Source: a virus
Virus record (IMG/VR): IMGVR_UViG_3300038463_000730
Coordinates: 302,259 to 366,258 of that record
DNA: 64,000 bases
Direction: 5' to 3' (one strand)
Both the position numbers and the translations under genes were made by a program. The first letter of the stretch is position 1. Each line of letters opens with the position of its first letter. Positions 17,771 through 26,783 of this stretch are shown here, piece by piece. The notes below the pieces were generated by a model. It did not search any database. It was given only the letters and a program-made list of their open reading frames with translations, and had not been told where the DNA came from.

Positions 17771-18139
17771 CTATTCCATAACTTCGAGTTTACTCGCGCT
17801 GATGATCTTGATCCCGTAACAATTAGCCCGCTTCACGAATGTCCACGTGCCTCGAATGTAGCCCATGTTCATCTTTTGTTTCAAAAGAAGGGCGTCGAAG
17901 TTTAACATCGACATCGGGTACCGAGCTTTAGTAGTCCTGGAGATGAACTCGACATAACACGAGCCACGTGTTATCTGGTAACTGTTGTACCGAAGGGTAT
18001 CCTCGAATTTGAAGTTTTCCTTCATCGTATAGCCATGAGGCGGATTGCCTTGGTAACTATACGCTCGTCTCGGAACATTTCCAGAGGCATCGAACGGAAT
18101 CATAAGAGGAGGCTTCGGCGCAGCAGGTTTTCTCGGCAT
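17771..18139 (-). CDS. Tandem paralogue B of a small beta-rich family
   Basis: A paralogue of the downstream gene with the same conserved blocks and the shared ending IISAS-E-M-. The frame is open to 18241, but the ATG at 18139 (MPRKPAAPKPP) avoids overlap with the upstream gene; a Pro/Ala-rich arm precedes the shared domain. Confidence 0.72.
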   Translation of the reverse strand: MPRKPAAPKPPLMIPFDASGNVPRRAYSYQGNPPHGYTMKENFKFEDTLRYNSYQITRGSCYVEFISRTTKARYPMSMLNFDALLLKQKMNMGYIRGTWTFVKRANCYGIKIISASKLEVME

Positions 18140-18174
18140 ATTAACCGAATCGTTCGCCCGTTCCGATCTCGACT

Positions 18175-18462
18175 CTAGAGGAACGCCTTGAATTTGCCGC
18201 ACATTATCATGGGTCGGTGCTCGGCCTGGTAGACGTCCCAAGTAGATAGATTGATTGACTTTTGATCAATAAAGCAGGAAACGAAATTGAAATTGATCGT
18301 CAAACGCATCGGCATTTTGCAACGGGCGCATTCAACTTCCCATGTATGATAGATCTCCGGCGCTGCCGATGGATCTGGATACCGATGACCAAACTTTTTC
18401 CGAGCCATCGCAATGGCTTCGTAGATTGGAATTTCTTTCATTTCATCAAGAGCGTGTTTCAT
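18175..18462 (-). CDS. CxxC-motif small protein
   Basis: The start is placed at 18462, where ATGA overlaps the upstream stop, giving 95 residues. It has CARCKMPM in the middle followed by beta strands. It may be a divergent member of the CxxC family. Function unknown. Confidence 0.62.
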   Translation of the reverse strand: MKHALDEMKEIPIYEAIAMARKKFGHRYPDPSAAPEIYHTWEVECARCKMPMRLTINFNFVSCFIDQKSINLSTWDVYQAEHRPMIMCGKFKAFL

Positions 18463-18686
18463 GCTCGACCCGGTCCCGTATGGAGCATCCGACAGCCGTA
18501 AGCAAATGTCGCCATGCAGATGAGAAGACCGAGCGCATTGGTTAAGCCAATCGATATCAATATCATTATGAAGCAATACAGTGGACCGAATGTCAGAGCG
18601 GCTATTATCGCGAGATAACCTCCGACCAGCATAGCCTCGGACAAATCTGACAAACGCTTAAAACGAAACGACACCTTGAGAGGCAT
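18459..18686 (-). CDS. Small membrane protein
   Basis: A 75-residue protein with two adjacent hydrophobic helices (about residues 18-36 and 38-62). Coupled to the downstream gene through an ATGA overlap. Function unknown. Confidence 0.65.
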   Translation of the reverse strand: MPLKVSFRFKRLSDLSEAMLVGGYLAIIAALTFGPLYCFIMILISIGLTNALGLLICMATFAYGCRMLHTGPGRA

Positions 18687-18728
18687 CTACCTCCCAAAGT
18701 GTCGTTGAACCGGAACTCGACTAGAGGA

Positions 18729-20234
18729 CTATCGGGCGCCCGTCGAGAATTCCAGGATGTACTTAATCCGGTGCTGTTGCGACGGACCGGTCGCGTTGTA
18801 GACGATCAATTCGTCGTTGAGCAAAGCCTGACCCATCTTCGCCCAAACCGAATGGTCTCCTTTTAGATCACCCTTCCGAATGAACGTGGCATTGTGAACG
18901 ATGCGCTGATTCCCGAACGCACAATCGGCGAGGAACAAAAACGCCTTGTCTGCCTGCCCAGCTGCCCAATACGAGCCCCGGACGTCAGTGTAATTGATGC
19001 TCTTCGTCGAGTGCGCGGCCCAGTAGATACCGTCACCGAACATCGAACCAGCATGCGGAACTCCAGAAGGCCGGATCAATAGTCCCTTCGTCGTGATCCC
19101 GACCATGTTGGCTCGCCGCGTTCCGTGCCAAACCGGGATGACGTTGGCTCGCTCGTACGCCTTCTGCAATTCCTTCGGAACGTCGGGACGTTCCGGAACA
19201 TGTCGCTTGAGAATGTCGGGAAGCTGTTGCTTGCCGCATTCCTTGGCAATCTGCTCGACGTTCGCCAAGAAGTGAGCTTCTTCCTTCTTTCGATTCACCG
19301 TGAACGCTCGGTGAAGCTGAAGTTTACCAAGTCCCGAGTGATTCCCAGCGCGCGTCTCCAGGAGCATGCGCTGGAGCCATTTGTACGTCAGGGTGGTAGG
19401 ATCGATGTACTCCAGGTCCGCGTTCAATGTCTCGTACTGAGCATCGACCGGAGACTTCGTTGACATGACCTTCTCGGCATTCTTCGCATCTGCAAAGATG
19501 TCGAGAATGTCGAACCCCTTGTCGATCTTCGCATCATCATCGAACCGAAGTAGATCCGCATCGAGGCGCCCATACCCAAAGTTATGCGGGATGTTCGCGT
19601 AGTACTTCGACGTGATCCGATTCAACTCGCTCTCGTCGGGCTTGGATTGGTGAACAATCTTCCGGGCTTCATCGAGAAGGTCACGACCCTTGGCAAGCTG
19701 CGCAACGGAGAGCTGCCCGAGCGGACACTTCTTGGTATCGAGATTGAGTTCGATGAACTGCGCCGTGGCTCCGAACCATGTTCCGACGAGAGACCGGACT
19801 TCTGCGTGAAGCTTGCTCGGTTCACCCTTGGTTTCGACGGTGTAACCGTTCTTCTTGAGCTGCTCTTCGGTCACGAGCTGTTTCGTAACGATGGCCTTGC
19901 CTACTTCGCTTCCCAGGTCGGACTTGACCAGCTCGACCTCTTCGTAACCCTTCTTCGTCTTCTCTTTGATGATTTGGGCAATCACGGCGTTCGCGTGTGC
20001 CTCATTATCGCAGGGACGATACTCTCGGGCCGGATTGTGAGCACCGACGCGCCCATACTGGGTATACACACGAACTTTCTTCCCACCCGATGCGGACTGA
20101 AGCTCGATGTTGTAATACTTGTTATTGTTTTCGACGATGTCGGTGAAATTCAGGGTTTTCCTGACCGTAACATCGAAGCTAGCCGGAAACGAGGGTTCGG
20201 TACCGGCTTTGCATACTTTGACTTTGTCAACCAT
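18729..20234 (-). CDS. Poly(ADP-ribose) polymerase with WGR, regulatory and catalytic domains
   Basis: The 501-residue protein has the complete DNA-dependent PARP layout. A WGR-like domain spans about residues 35-105 (QYGRVG replaces WGRVG), a helical regulatory domain about 138-235 (KCPLGQLS, IPHNFG), and the ART catalytic domain about 265-501. The H-Y-E triad is intact: H370 in VWHGTR, Y404 in GIYWAA and E475 in NDELIVY. It should transfer ADP-ribose from NAD and, with Glu present, could build chains. WGR domains sense nucleic-acid ends. The nearby DNA ligase, deoxyribosyltransferase-like gene and glycohydrolase support an NAD-linked function. The phage target is unknown. An AGGAG site precedes ATG. 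Confidence 0.92.
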   Translation of the reverse strand: MVDKVKVCKAGTEPSFPASFDVTVRKTLNFTDIVENNNKYYNIELQSASGGKKVRVYTQYGRVGAHNPAREYRPCDNEAHANAVIAQIIKEKTKKGYEEVELVKSDLGSEVGKAIVTKQLVTEEQLKKNGYTVETKGEPSKLHAEVRSLVGTWFGATAQFIELNLDTKKCPLGQLSVAQLAKGRDLLDEARKIVHQSKPDESELNRITSKYYANIPHNFGYGRLDADLLRFDDDAKIDKGFDILDIFADAKNAEKVMSTKSPVDAQYETLNADLEYIDPTTLTYKWLQRMLLETRAGNHSGLGKLQLHRAFTVNRKKEEAHFLANVEQIAKECGKQQLPDILKRHVPERPDVPKELQKAYERANVIPVWHGTRRANMVGITTKGLLIRPSGVPHAGSMFGDGIYWAAHSTKSINYTDVRGSYWAAGQADKAFLFLADCAFGNQRIVHNATFIRKGDLKGDHSVWAKMGQALLNDELIVYNATGPSQQHRIKYILEFSTGAR

Positions 20235-20259
20235 GATTCACTCCTCGGCGTAGGAGTAT

Positions 20260-20288
20260 AGCTTACACATCTATAGCTGAGATGTCAA
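20260..20288 (-). promoter_or_regulatory. Possible promoter of the PARP gene
   Basis: On the minus strand TTGACA (20283-20288), a 17-base spacer and TAAGCT (20260-20265), overlapping a direct repeat of AGCTATA. The -10 box is weak; TATACT lies slightly further downstream. It sits 26 bases before the PARP start. Confidence 0.45.
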
Positions 20289-20770
20289 GCGCTTTTATTC
20301 AGAAAACTAAGTGTCTCCCAACACGTGCCAAGAAGGTTATCAGATGTCGGAACCTTGTTCTTTTGGCAGCAATACTGCATATACCAGACATGCTCAGCAT
20401 CGCCCGGAGCACCGAAGATCATTCGCCCAGAGTATAGATACATTCCGAACTCTATGTTCGTAGTCAACCCTGGCATGTTCTGCATGTTCCGAGGAACCCA
20501 GAACATTACTGCGTCACATTCCTGTAGGTAGGCTTGTTCCCAATCAATCTGACAATTGCGATGTTTCCAGATTCCATTCTGAGGTTCTGGAACGATCAGT
20601 GTTCCGTCGAACCCAATCGACTCGAAGATTTGGATTGCTTCCGGTCTCCAACTTTTTACTTCGGCTGACCGTGGAGTCGGTCCGGCCAAGAAAATATGCC
20701 GATCTGAAGTCAGATCATCTGAGTCTTCAGGTATCTTCGAATCTTTGTCTGAGTAGATTACTTTAATCAT
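20285..20770 (-). CDS. Nucleoside 2-deoxyribosyltransferase-like protein
   Basis: The 161-residue protein matches the nucleoside 2-deoxyribosyltransferase-like family: IFLAGPTPR near residue 26, SWRPEAI, VPEPQNG, QIDWEQ, DAVMFWVPR, GLTTNIEFGMY and GAPGDAEH. These residues form the nucleoside-binding pocket of a Rossmann-like fold that breaks or swaps N-glycosidic bonds. It ends 50 bases before the PARP start. In this context it might act on NAD- or ADP-ribose-derived nucleosides, but base exchange on deoxynucleosides is equally possible. Confidence 0.82.
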   Translation of the reverse strand: MIKVIYSDKDSKIPEDSDDLTSDRHIFLAGPTPRSAEVKSWRPEAIQIFESIGFDGTLIVPEPQNGIWKHRNCQIDWEQAYLQECDAVMFWVPRNMQNMPGLTTNIEFGMYLYSGRMIFGAPGDAEHVWYMQYCCQKNKVPTSDNLLGTCWETLSFLNKSA

Positions 20771-21036
20771 GGTTTATCGAACTTAAAGCGAAAGTAAATA
20801 GAAGTCTGATCATCACCCCAACCCAACGGTCCTGGTAAACCGGATCCAGGAGCACCACATACCATTTCGTTACGACTGAATCGGTAACAACAGAAGTTAG
20901 CGCAACATTGAAACCGGACAGAAGGATCACACCGTGATATCGGTACAAATACGTTCTGGCTCATGACCACTGCTTTGTATTGACTCGGTGAACAAGTCAG
21001 ACAAAACAGGGCGAAGAAAATAGCAATCCATCTCAC
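20767..21036 (-). CDS. Small Cys-rich probable lipoprotein
   Basis: The 89-residue protein starts with a signal sequence ending in FCLTCS, a fair lipobox, followed by a segment with many cysteines (CDPSVRFQCCANFCC). Export and lipid anchoring are inferred. It overlaps the deoxyribosyltransferase-like gene by 4 bases. A shorter alternative frame inside is a shadow. Confidence 0.62.
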   Translation of the reverse strand: MRWIAIFFALFCLTCSPSQYKAVVMSQNVFVPISRCDPSVRFQCCANFCCYRFSRNEMVCGAPGSGLPGPLGWGDDQTSIYFRFKFDKP

Positions 21037-21066
21037 ATAGAAATGTGAGAATATTGCTTAACCAGT

Positions 21067-22212
21067 TTACTTCGTAACGAGCTTCAGATACTTCTTGAAA
21101 TCATCGTCTAGTTCGAACTTAGTACCGTACGGTATCATCAATGCTAGCTTACAGTCACCACTAAGCTGTGACATGGTATCATGGTCTTGTTCCGATATCT
21201 CCGCGCCAGTCGGATCTTCGTATTTGTAGTATCCGCGTCCGCCGCTCTTACGGGCCAAGGATGAAACCAACTGAGCCTTCTTCTTCGAAGCCATCGATGT
21301 GATAATCTTCGGTGGGATTATATCCGTTGTGCCGAGCTTCTTGATTAAGGTATGTGTCGTTGACACATCGCAATAGTATCCGTTCTTGATACCTTCCTTG
21401 ATGTTCGTCTCAAAGTCTTTCGAACCGAAGCCTCCCCAAGTATCTAGCCACAGCATTGCTTTCGGTATAGGTTTGTAGCTGAACGTATCTACAAAACCAT
21501 AGCTGCCATAGCTATGACCTCTAGGGTCTTTCGTCTTGGAGGTATGAGTAAAGGTAGCCGTGCTGACCCAACCGCAGAATACTTTCTGCTTACCAGTCTT
21601 CCCCTCGAAGACATCTCCAACCTGAAATGTCGAAGCATCAAGCTTCTTGGAATTGTTCGCGGCTACAGCCGCCAACAAACCCTTGTGCAATTCCGAACCA
21701 ACCCGAATGAGTTTCATCTGCGAGCCAACTCGTCCGAAGATGAACTTACCATTCAGAATGCCACCCGGGCTAATACCCTCTTTGATCATGGCATCGAGCA
21801 TAACGTCTTCCCGCATGTCGAAGTAATACTTCTCAGCGGTCTTGACCTTGTAAGCCCGACCACCATTGCCACGGTGTTCGAGAGCAACTACCTGGATACC
21901 GGTCATGGGCTCATTCTTTCGAGCATCCTGAACAACCGGGTCAGACTTCTTCAGGTACTTCTTAGTCTCCGGGTCATACCATTGCCGATGTTGCTCGGCC
22001 CACTGAATGGCAGTCTTTAGTGTCTTCTTGTTCCCAGATTCGATTGGGAACGCCGGGATGATCATCTCCCGTCTCTCATCAATCTTGACGGTTTCACCGT
22101 CGTCATCAACTTCATCTTGATCGAGACTTTCGCCCTCCCATTGCCGGTAGACGGGCTGCTCGACGCTAGATACGATTGTGATCTCTTCGGGTATTGTTCC
22201 AATAACTCTCAT
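21067..22212 (-). CDS. Hypothetical 381-residue protein of the NAD cluster
   Basis: A soluble protein with an acidic N-terminal region and a central alpha/beta region (GGFGSKDFE, GRVGSQM). The GRVG element recalls WGR domains, but I cannot confirm one. It lies between the DNA-ligase side and the PARP side of the cluster. Function unknown. Confidence 0.72.
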   Translation of the reverse strand: MRVIGTIPEEITIVSSVEQPVYRQWEGESLDQDEVDDDGETVKIDERREMIIPAFPIESGNKKTLKTAIQWAEQHRQWYDPETKKYLKKSDPVVQDARKNEPMTGIQVVALEHRGNGGRAYKVKTAEKYYFDMREDVMLDAMIKEGISPGGILNGKFIFGRVGSQMKLIRVGSELHKGLLAAVAANNSKKLDASTFQVGDVFEGKTGKQKVFCGWVSTATFTHTSKTKDPRGHSYGSYGFVDTFSYKPIPKAMLWLDTWGGFGSKDFETNIKEGIKNGYYCDVSTTHTLIKKLGTTDIIPPKIITSMASKKKAQLVSSLARKSGGRGYYKYEDPTGAEISEQDHDTMSQLSGDCKLALMIPYGTKFELDDDFKKYLKLVTK

Positions 22213-22255
22213 AACGAGAGCTGATGTTCAGCGCCGAACGACTCGACAAACGAAC

Positions 22256-22852
22256 CTACTTGAGGTTCATCAGTCGATCGATTTTTTGGATCAAATCGTC
22301 CCGAGTAGTAAACTGGAGGACGTTCGGTTTCGGATGAATCTTGCCGGAATGATCCGTATCCGAAATATCGGTACGCATCGTTACCCAATCGAGATGGACC
22401 CGGTACAATCTATTCTTCTCTTTGAAGCGAATATCCTCGCCGGTTAAAAGAAGTTCCCTGTACTTCATGGAGTACAGGTTGTACTGGTAACTATACTCTA
22501 TGGCATGGTAGTGCCGTATGTTTTGGCAAACAACATGTTCGTTACGAACGACCCAGTGTTCTTTCTCCCGGCCACGAATACGAAGACCATTGTTCACCAA
22601 GCTCAGTGTCATATTGAGCTTCGATTCCACCGGAACGACCATACTGATTTTGCGAAGACGGTTACCAACCCGAGGCTGATCAACTCCCAAGGCGGGTGTT
22701 CCGAACACCGCGCCTTTCTTCTTTTTCGGTTCGATGTTGGCTTTTTTATCCCACTCAAAATCACCCTTGTTGCCCTTGGAGAACTTCTTCTCACAATAAA
22801 TGCAACAGCCATCCCGACTATTGAGCATCGCTCCTAACGTTGTGAACTGCAT
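22256..22852 (-). CDS. CxxC-family phage protein
   Basis: A 198-residue protein with CIYCEKKF near residue 18, a basic beta-rich middle and a C-terminal helix LIQKIDRLMNLK. It is another member of the recurrent CxxC/C-terminal-helix family. Function unknown. Confidence 0.7.
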   Translation of the reverse strand: MQFTTLGAMLNSRDGCCIYCEKKFSKGNKGDFEWDKKANIEPKKKKGAVFGTPALGVDQPRVGNRLRKISMVVPVESKLNMTLSLVNNGLRIRGREKEHWVVRNEHVVCQNIRHYHAIEYSYQYNLYSMKYRELLLTGEDIRFKEKNRLYRVHLDWVTMRTDISDTDHSGKIHPKPNVLQFTTRDDLIQKIDRLMNLK

Positions 22853-22879
22853 GACGACTCCCCATGTACGCCGTTACCG

Positions 22880-24757
22880 TTACCCAGCCATCTTCACGAA
22901 AGCATCTTCCGAAATGAGCTTCACATTGAACTTACGAGCCGCTTGCGCCTTCGAGCTGGTGCTGGCCGGGTCGTCGATTACAAGGTAGTCCAGAGACTTC
23001 CCTACGCTCTTCAACTGCCCACCCTTCGACTCGACCAACGTTTCCAACTCGGCGCGCTTACGCTTCATCGCTCCGGTGAAGCAGAAGGTTTTACCGGTCA
23101 GTGTCCCGAAGATCTTTGCCTTGATCTTTACGCCGTTCTTCTGGAGATCCTGGATCAATCCGGCGTTGCTTACCAGCCCGTCAAACAACGAACTAGCCTT
23201 CTCCGGCCCGAACCCTGGAACGTTCTTCAACTCGTTCTCCGTGATCTTCATGATCTTGGGGAGAGAGTCGTACCCCGCATCCATGACCATTCTGATCATA
23301 CTCGCGCCAATCATCGGAATGTTTAGACCACCAAGGAAGTTATCGAGCGTGACCTCGCTGTTGGCCCACAATGAGTCGTAAAGGTTCTGCGCCGATTTCT
23401 CGCCCATGCGGTCCAGCGCAGCCAACTCCTTCACAGTGAGCGTATATAGGTCAGCAATCGTCTTGACCTTCTTTGTCTCGTAGAGCTTCTCGACAACCGA
23501 GGTTCCCCATTCGAGAATATTGTGCTGAGCAATCCACGAATAAATGCGCCCCTTGACTTGGGCCGGGCAACCAACGACGTTTGTGCAGATGAGGAAGTCA
23601 CCTTCGAACTTCGTATCACCCTTGCACTCCGGGCACTTCCTTGGATACTTCCTGATCGAACCGGTTGTCGTGATGCACTCGTAGACGCGAGGAATAACAT
23701 CGTTCGAACGCCCGACCAGGATCTCGGCGCCAATGTCGATCGCAAGCTGACGAACGTACTTGTAATTGTAAAGGCTAGCCCGAGTTACCTTCGCACCAGT
23801 CAACGTGACTTCATCGAAGATGCACACCGGAGTAATGTTACCCGTGTTCCCTACTGAGTCCTCAACATCCCGACAGAACGTCCGGGCCTTCTCGGACTCG
23901 AACTTGTACGCCGTGGCACCGTGCGGCTTCAGGTCTTTGTCGCCCATAGCGATCTGTTCATGCATGTTGTTGACACGCACGACCAATCCATCGATGTCGT
24001 AGTCCAACCCGTCACGAGTACTGGCTTGGTAACGGTTCCAAATCTTGTTGATCTCTTCGACCGTATCGACGACGCCCCAATTCGGAACCTGCGCGCCGAT
24101 CTTCTCCAACCACTCAAACTGGTCTTTCTCTGTTTTGAAATCGACCGTTCCGAGAGACTGGTAGAGAAGGATATCGATATGCTCGACGTCTTTCCCATCG
24201 AGCCGCTTCGCCACACCACCAGCGCCGTTCCGAAGGTTCGACATGTCCTTGAAGTGCTTCGCATGGTTCGATCGGAACATGATGATCTCACCACGCAAGC
24301 TTCCGGTGAAGGTAGCCGGAACCTTCGTCGGGAGACCATGCATCTTGCGCACGTTGACCGTGATATCCTCACCGGTCTTCCCGTCGCCTCTCGTGATACC
24401 TTGTACGAGCTTGCCCTTGTCGTAGATCATCTCGATCGAGATGCCATCGAGCTTCTCTGTCCAGAAGAGCTTACCCTTGGCTGAGGATGGAAGATTCTTG
24501 ACCCACTGAGTCATCTCGTCCGGCGTCTGAACCTTCTCCAAGCTCCCCATCGGGATCTCGTGTCGAGCCTTCTTCCAAGCGGAGTTGACCGGGGCACCGG
24601 TCATCGTAAGGGAGGGATGGTTCGGATCCTCGGCTCGCATCTCAGCGCAAAGCGTGTCGAATGCTGCATCCGACATGATCGGCTTGCTTGTGTTGTAGTA
24701 CGCAAGCCGTGCCGCAATGATCCGATCGCCCAGCTTCTTGATGTCTACCTTGTTCAT
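22880..24757 (-). CDS. ligA: NAD-dependent DNA ligase
   Basis: The 625-residue protein is a full-length LigA. Domain order: Ia (NAD-binding Tyr pair near residues 20-21), adenylation domain with nucleophile K102 in EKLDG, OB fold, Cys4 zinc finger (CPEC...CTN...CPA), helix-hairpin-helix region and a C-terminal BRCT domain. It seals 3'-OH/5'-phosphate nicks using NAD and releases NMN, which links it to NAD economy. An AAGGAA ribosome site precedes ATG. Slightly shorter than typical bacterial LigA, without loss of a domain. Confidence 0.95.
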   Translation of the reverse strand: MNKVDIKKLGDRIIAARLAYYNTSKPIMSDAAFDTLCAEMRAEDPNHPSLTMTGAPVNSAWKKARHEIPMGSLEKVQTPDEMTQWVKNLPSSAKGKLFWTEKLDGISIEMIYDKGKLVQGITRGDGKTGEDITVNVRKMHGLPTKVPATFTGSLRGEIIMFRSNHAKHFKDMSNLRNGAGGVAKRLDGKDVEHIDILLYQSLGTVDFKTEKDQFEWLEKIGAQVPNWGVVDTVEEINKIWNRYQASTRDGLDYDIDGLVVRVNNMHEQIAMGDKDLKPHGATAYKFESEKARTFCRDVEDSVGNTGNITPVCIFDEVTLTGAKVTRASLYNYKYVRQLAIDIGAEILVGRSNDVIPRVYECITTTGSIRKYPRKCPECKGDTKFEGDFLICTNVVGCPAQVKGRIYSWIAQHNILEWGTSVVEKLYETKKVKTIADLYTLTVKELAALDRMGEKSAQNLYDSLWANSEVTLDNFLGGLNIPMIGASMIRMVMDAGYDSLPKIMKITENELKNVPGFGPEKASSLFDGLVSNAGLIQDLQKNGVKIKAKIFGTLTGKTFCFTGAMKRKRAELETLVESKGGQLKSVGKSLDYLVIDDPASTSSKAQAARKFNVKLISEDAFVKMAG

Positions 24758-24808
24758 AGTTCCTTACCTTAGCTCCGGTGCCCCACTTAGTCAACGTACC
24801 GTTTCGTA

Positions 24809-25732
24809 TTACTGTTTCGGGCCTTCACATAGTAGCCGGTCAAGCTTGCAAAGATTGTCATACTCCTCGACAACCTTCTTATACTCCTCCGGGATACCGT
24901 CGAGACCGAAGTAGATTCCAGCCAACCCGCCCGCCATTGCAGCGATCGTATCGGCATCGCCGCCACCCTTCACGGCGTTGACGACTATGTTTCGGTATCC
25001 ATAGTGGCGGCTGACGCAATAGAATGCCGCCGCGACACTTTCGACAACATATCCAGACGTACCGATTACTTCCATTGCAATGGTCGGAGCAATGTCTTTC
25101 TCGGCCAACCTGCTCGCAACCAGGAGATGTTGTTTGGTAGCTGAGTCGGGAAGATGTTCGACGACCTTCTTAATCAGATCCTTCGGCGTTGCTTCGGACC
25201 GAGCAAGCAATGCTGCCCCGACAGCAACCGCTACGCCGCCCAGAATGCACTCCTCGACTTGGTGTGTAATCGATGCATCGATTCGGATGTTGGCCTTGAC
25301 CTGATCCAAGTCCCGACGAAAGTAGACTCCCATCGGGCAAGCTCGCATTGCCGTACCGTTTCCTCCAACCGGGATGCCAGTCGGGCCAAGGTGAACGCCG
25401 CTCTTATCGAACGGGACGCCTCTCTCCAGACTTTGCATGGCGGTTCGGGTTGTCCCACCCATTCCGCGGGCGCCGGTCTGGTACCATTCGAGGTAAGCCC
25501 GAGCCATGTCGGGACCATCGAACCCGTTCGAGCGAAGCAAACTCTTGGTCATTGCCAAGCTCATTTGCGTATCGTCGGTGAACTGACCCGGTTCGAGCTT
25601 GTGATATGTCCCTTGAAGGAAATTCCCATCCCAATCTTTGAACATCGGGTTCTGAGGAGCTTTCATTTCGAAAGGCATTCCCAAACTGTCACCGATTGCT
25701 GTTCCGACCAAACACGCACATTCGTTATTCAT
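24809..25732 (-). CDS. ADP-ribosylglycohydrolase (ARH/DraG family)
   Basis: A 307-residue all-helical protein with the family signatures: GTAIGDSLGMPFE near residues 10-22, FTDDTQM at 51-57 and GGGDADTIAAMAGG in the C-terminal part, whose Asp residues bind two Mg ions. The family removes ADP-ribose from proteins (DraG, ARH1) or hydrolyses poly(ADP-ribose) (ARH3). Together with the PARP 5 kb away it forms a writer-eraser pair inside one phage. Which linkage it cleaves is not clear from sequence. Confidence 0.92.
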   Translation of the reverse strand: MNNECACLVGTAIGDSLGMPFEMKAPQNPMFKDWDGNFLQGTYHKLEPGQFTDDTQMSLAMTKSLLRSNGFDGPDMARAYLEWYQTGARGMGGTTRTAMQSLERGVPFDKSGVHLGPTGIPVGGNGTAMRACPMGVYFRRDLDQVKANIRIDASITHQVEECILGGVAVAVGAALLARSEATPKDLIKKVVEHLPDSATKQHLLVASRLAEKDIAPTIAMEVIGTSGYVVESVAAAFYCVSRHYGYRNIVVNAVKGGGDADTIAAMAGGLAGIYFGLDGIPEEYKKVVEEYDNLCKLDRLLCEGPKQ

Positions 25733-25749
25733 CTGATCTCCTTAAAGTA

Positions 25750-25783
25750 AATCGCGCACCCTAAAGCTGCGGGATGCGCGATG
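25750..25783 (-). terminator. Hairpin after the 108-residue gene
   Basis: An 8-bp GC-rich stem extended by a 3-bp inner stem is followed on the minus strand by TTTACTTT. It separates the glycohydrolase gene from the upstream gene. The U-tract is weak. Confidence 0.6.
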
Positions 25784-25808
25784 AACGGCTATCGACACTT
25801 ATTCAGTG

Positions 25809-26132
25809 TCACGAATCCAACTGTTTCCTCCCGAACGTTCGTTCCCAACTGTCGAGGTAGGCCCGACTGTTGACGAGTGCCGGTTTCCCACCGGACAAGT
25901 CGATCTTGCTTGCCTCCGTCACGATTGAAATCGGTGAGTTGGCAATGTGCTCGGCATGCATGAGCATCGCATGGCTCGGAAGCTTCGCCAAAGTCTCCAT
26001 CGACACAGGAGTCATGACTCCATCGTGTGCTCTGCCTTCTGAATCCACCACCTTGCAAAGGTGTTCTTTTTCGCTGATACGTGGTCCGTGGATGATCAAT
26101 TCCGGCTCCGGAATTTTGGGTCGTTCGGTCAT
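25809..26132 (-). CDS. Hypothetical small protein
   Basis: About 107 residues from the ATG at 26132 (MTERPK); an in-frame ATG at 26150 is an alternative. Mixed alpha/beta, no recognised motif. Confidence 0.65.
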   Translation of the reverse strand: MTERPKIPEPELIIHGPRISEKEHLCKVVDSEGRAHDGVMTPVSMETLAKLPSHAMLMHAEHIANSPISIVTEASKIDLSGGKPALVNSRAYLDSWERTFGRKQLDS

Positions 26133-26188
26133 GGCGACCTCCTTGACCAAAAGATATGCGACTTTCTTTCAAAGGTCAAGAGCGAAAT

Positions 26189-26749
26189 TCACGTTACAGA
26201 TCCAGCACTTACGTTGCCTTGATCGATCGGATCCTCAACCTCAAGTAGTTCTCTTTCCAAGTCTGGCGTGATTACTTTTTTGAATCCCTGCAAATTCGCC
26301 AAAGTCTTGACGCCGCAGAGTGTGGCGCTCTTCGCCATTTTTTCCGAGGCCAAAAGATACTCCGAACGTTCCAAAAGTTCATTCCAAGCCTGGACCAAAT
26401 TCATCAGCGCTTCAATCGGAGCGACAACGTTCGGACGACGTTGAAAACGCCATTTCCAGCGGTGGCGTGAATCTCCAACTGATTTGATGAAATGAGGCCG
26501 AATCAAAAGTTTGTTCGCGCTCAAACGCTGTTCGATTGAACCGATCGAGTTCCAAGCTTTTTGCCTTTCGGCAAAAGTCTGAAAGCAATAGATTATACTC
26601 TCTACCTCAAAGTCCCAGAAGTCAATCTGAGCTAGGAAAATCAATTTCTTTTCGTCACCGCTGATATTCTTCTGGCCTTTCGCGAAGAAATTCAAAGCTT
26701 GGGTTAGACTTGCGGCCCGCTCGATCAAGTATACAGACGCTCGTTCCAT
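26189..26749 (-). CDS. Helical hypothetical protein
   Basis: A 186-residue, almost entirely helical protein with a basic middle (HRWKWRFQRR). No recognised motif. It stands alone between small gaps. Confidence 0.68.
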   Translation of the reverse strand: MERASVYLIERAASLTQALNFFAKGQKNISGDEKKLIFLAQIDFWDFEVESIIYCFQTFAERQKAWNSIGSIEQRLSANKLLIRPHFIKSVGDSRHRWKWRFQRRPNVVAPIEALMNLVQAWNELLERSEYLLASEKMAKSATLCGVKTLANLQGFKKVITPDLERELLEVEDPIDQGNVSAGSVT

Positions 26750-26783
26750 AATATGGAATGCGTTCTAGATTCAAGAACTCGAC

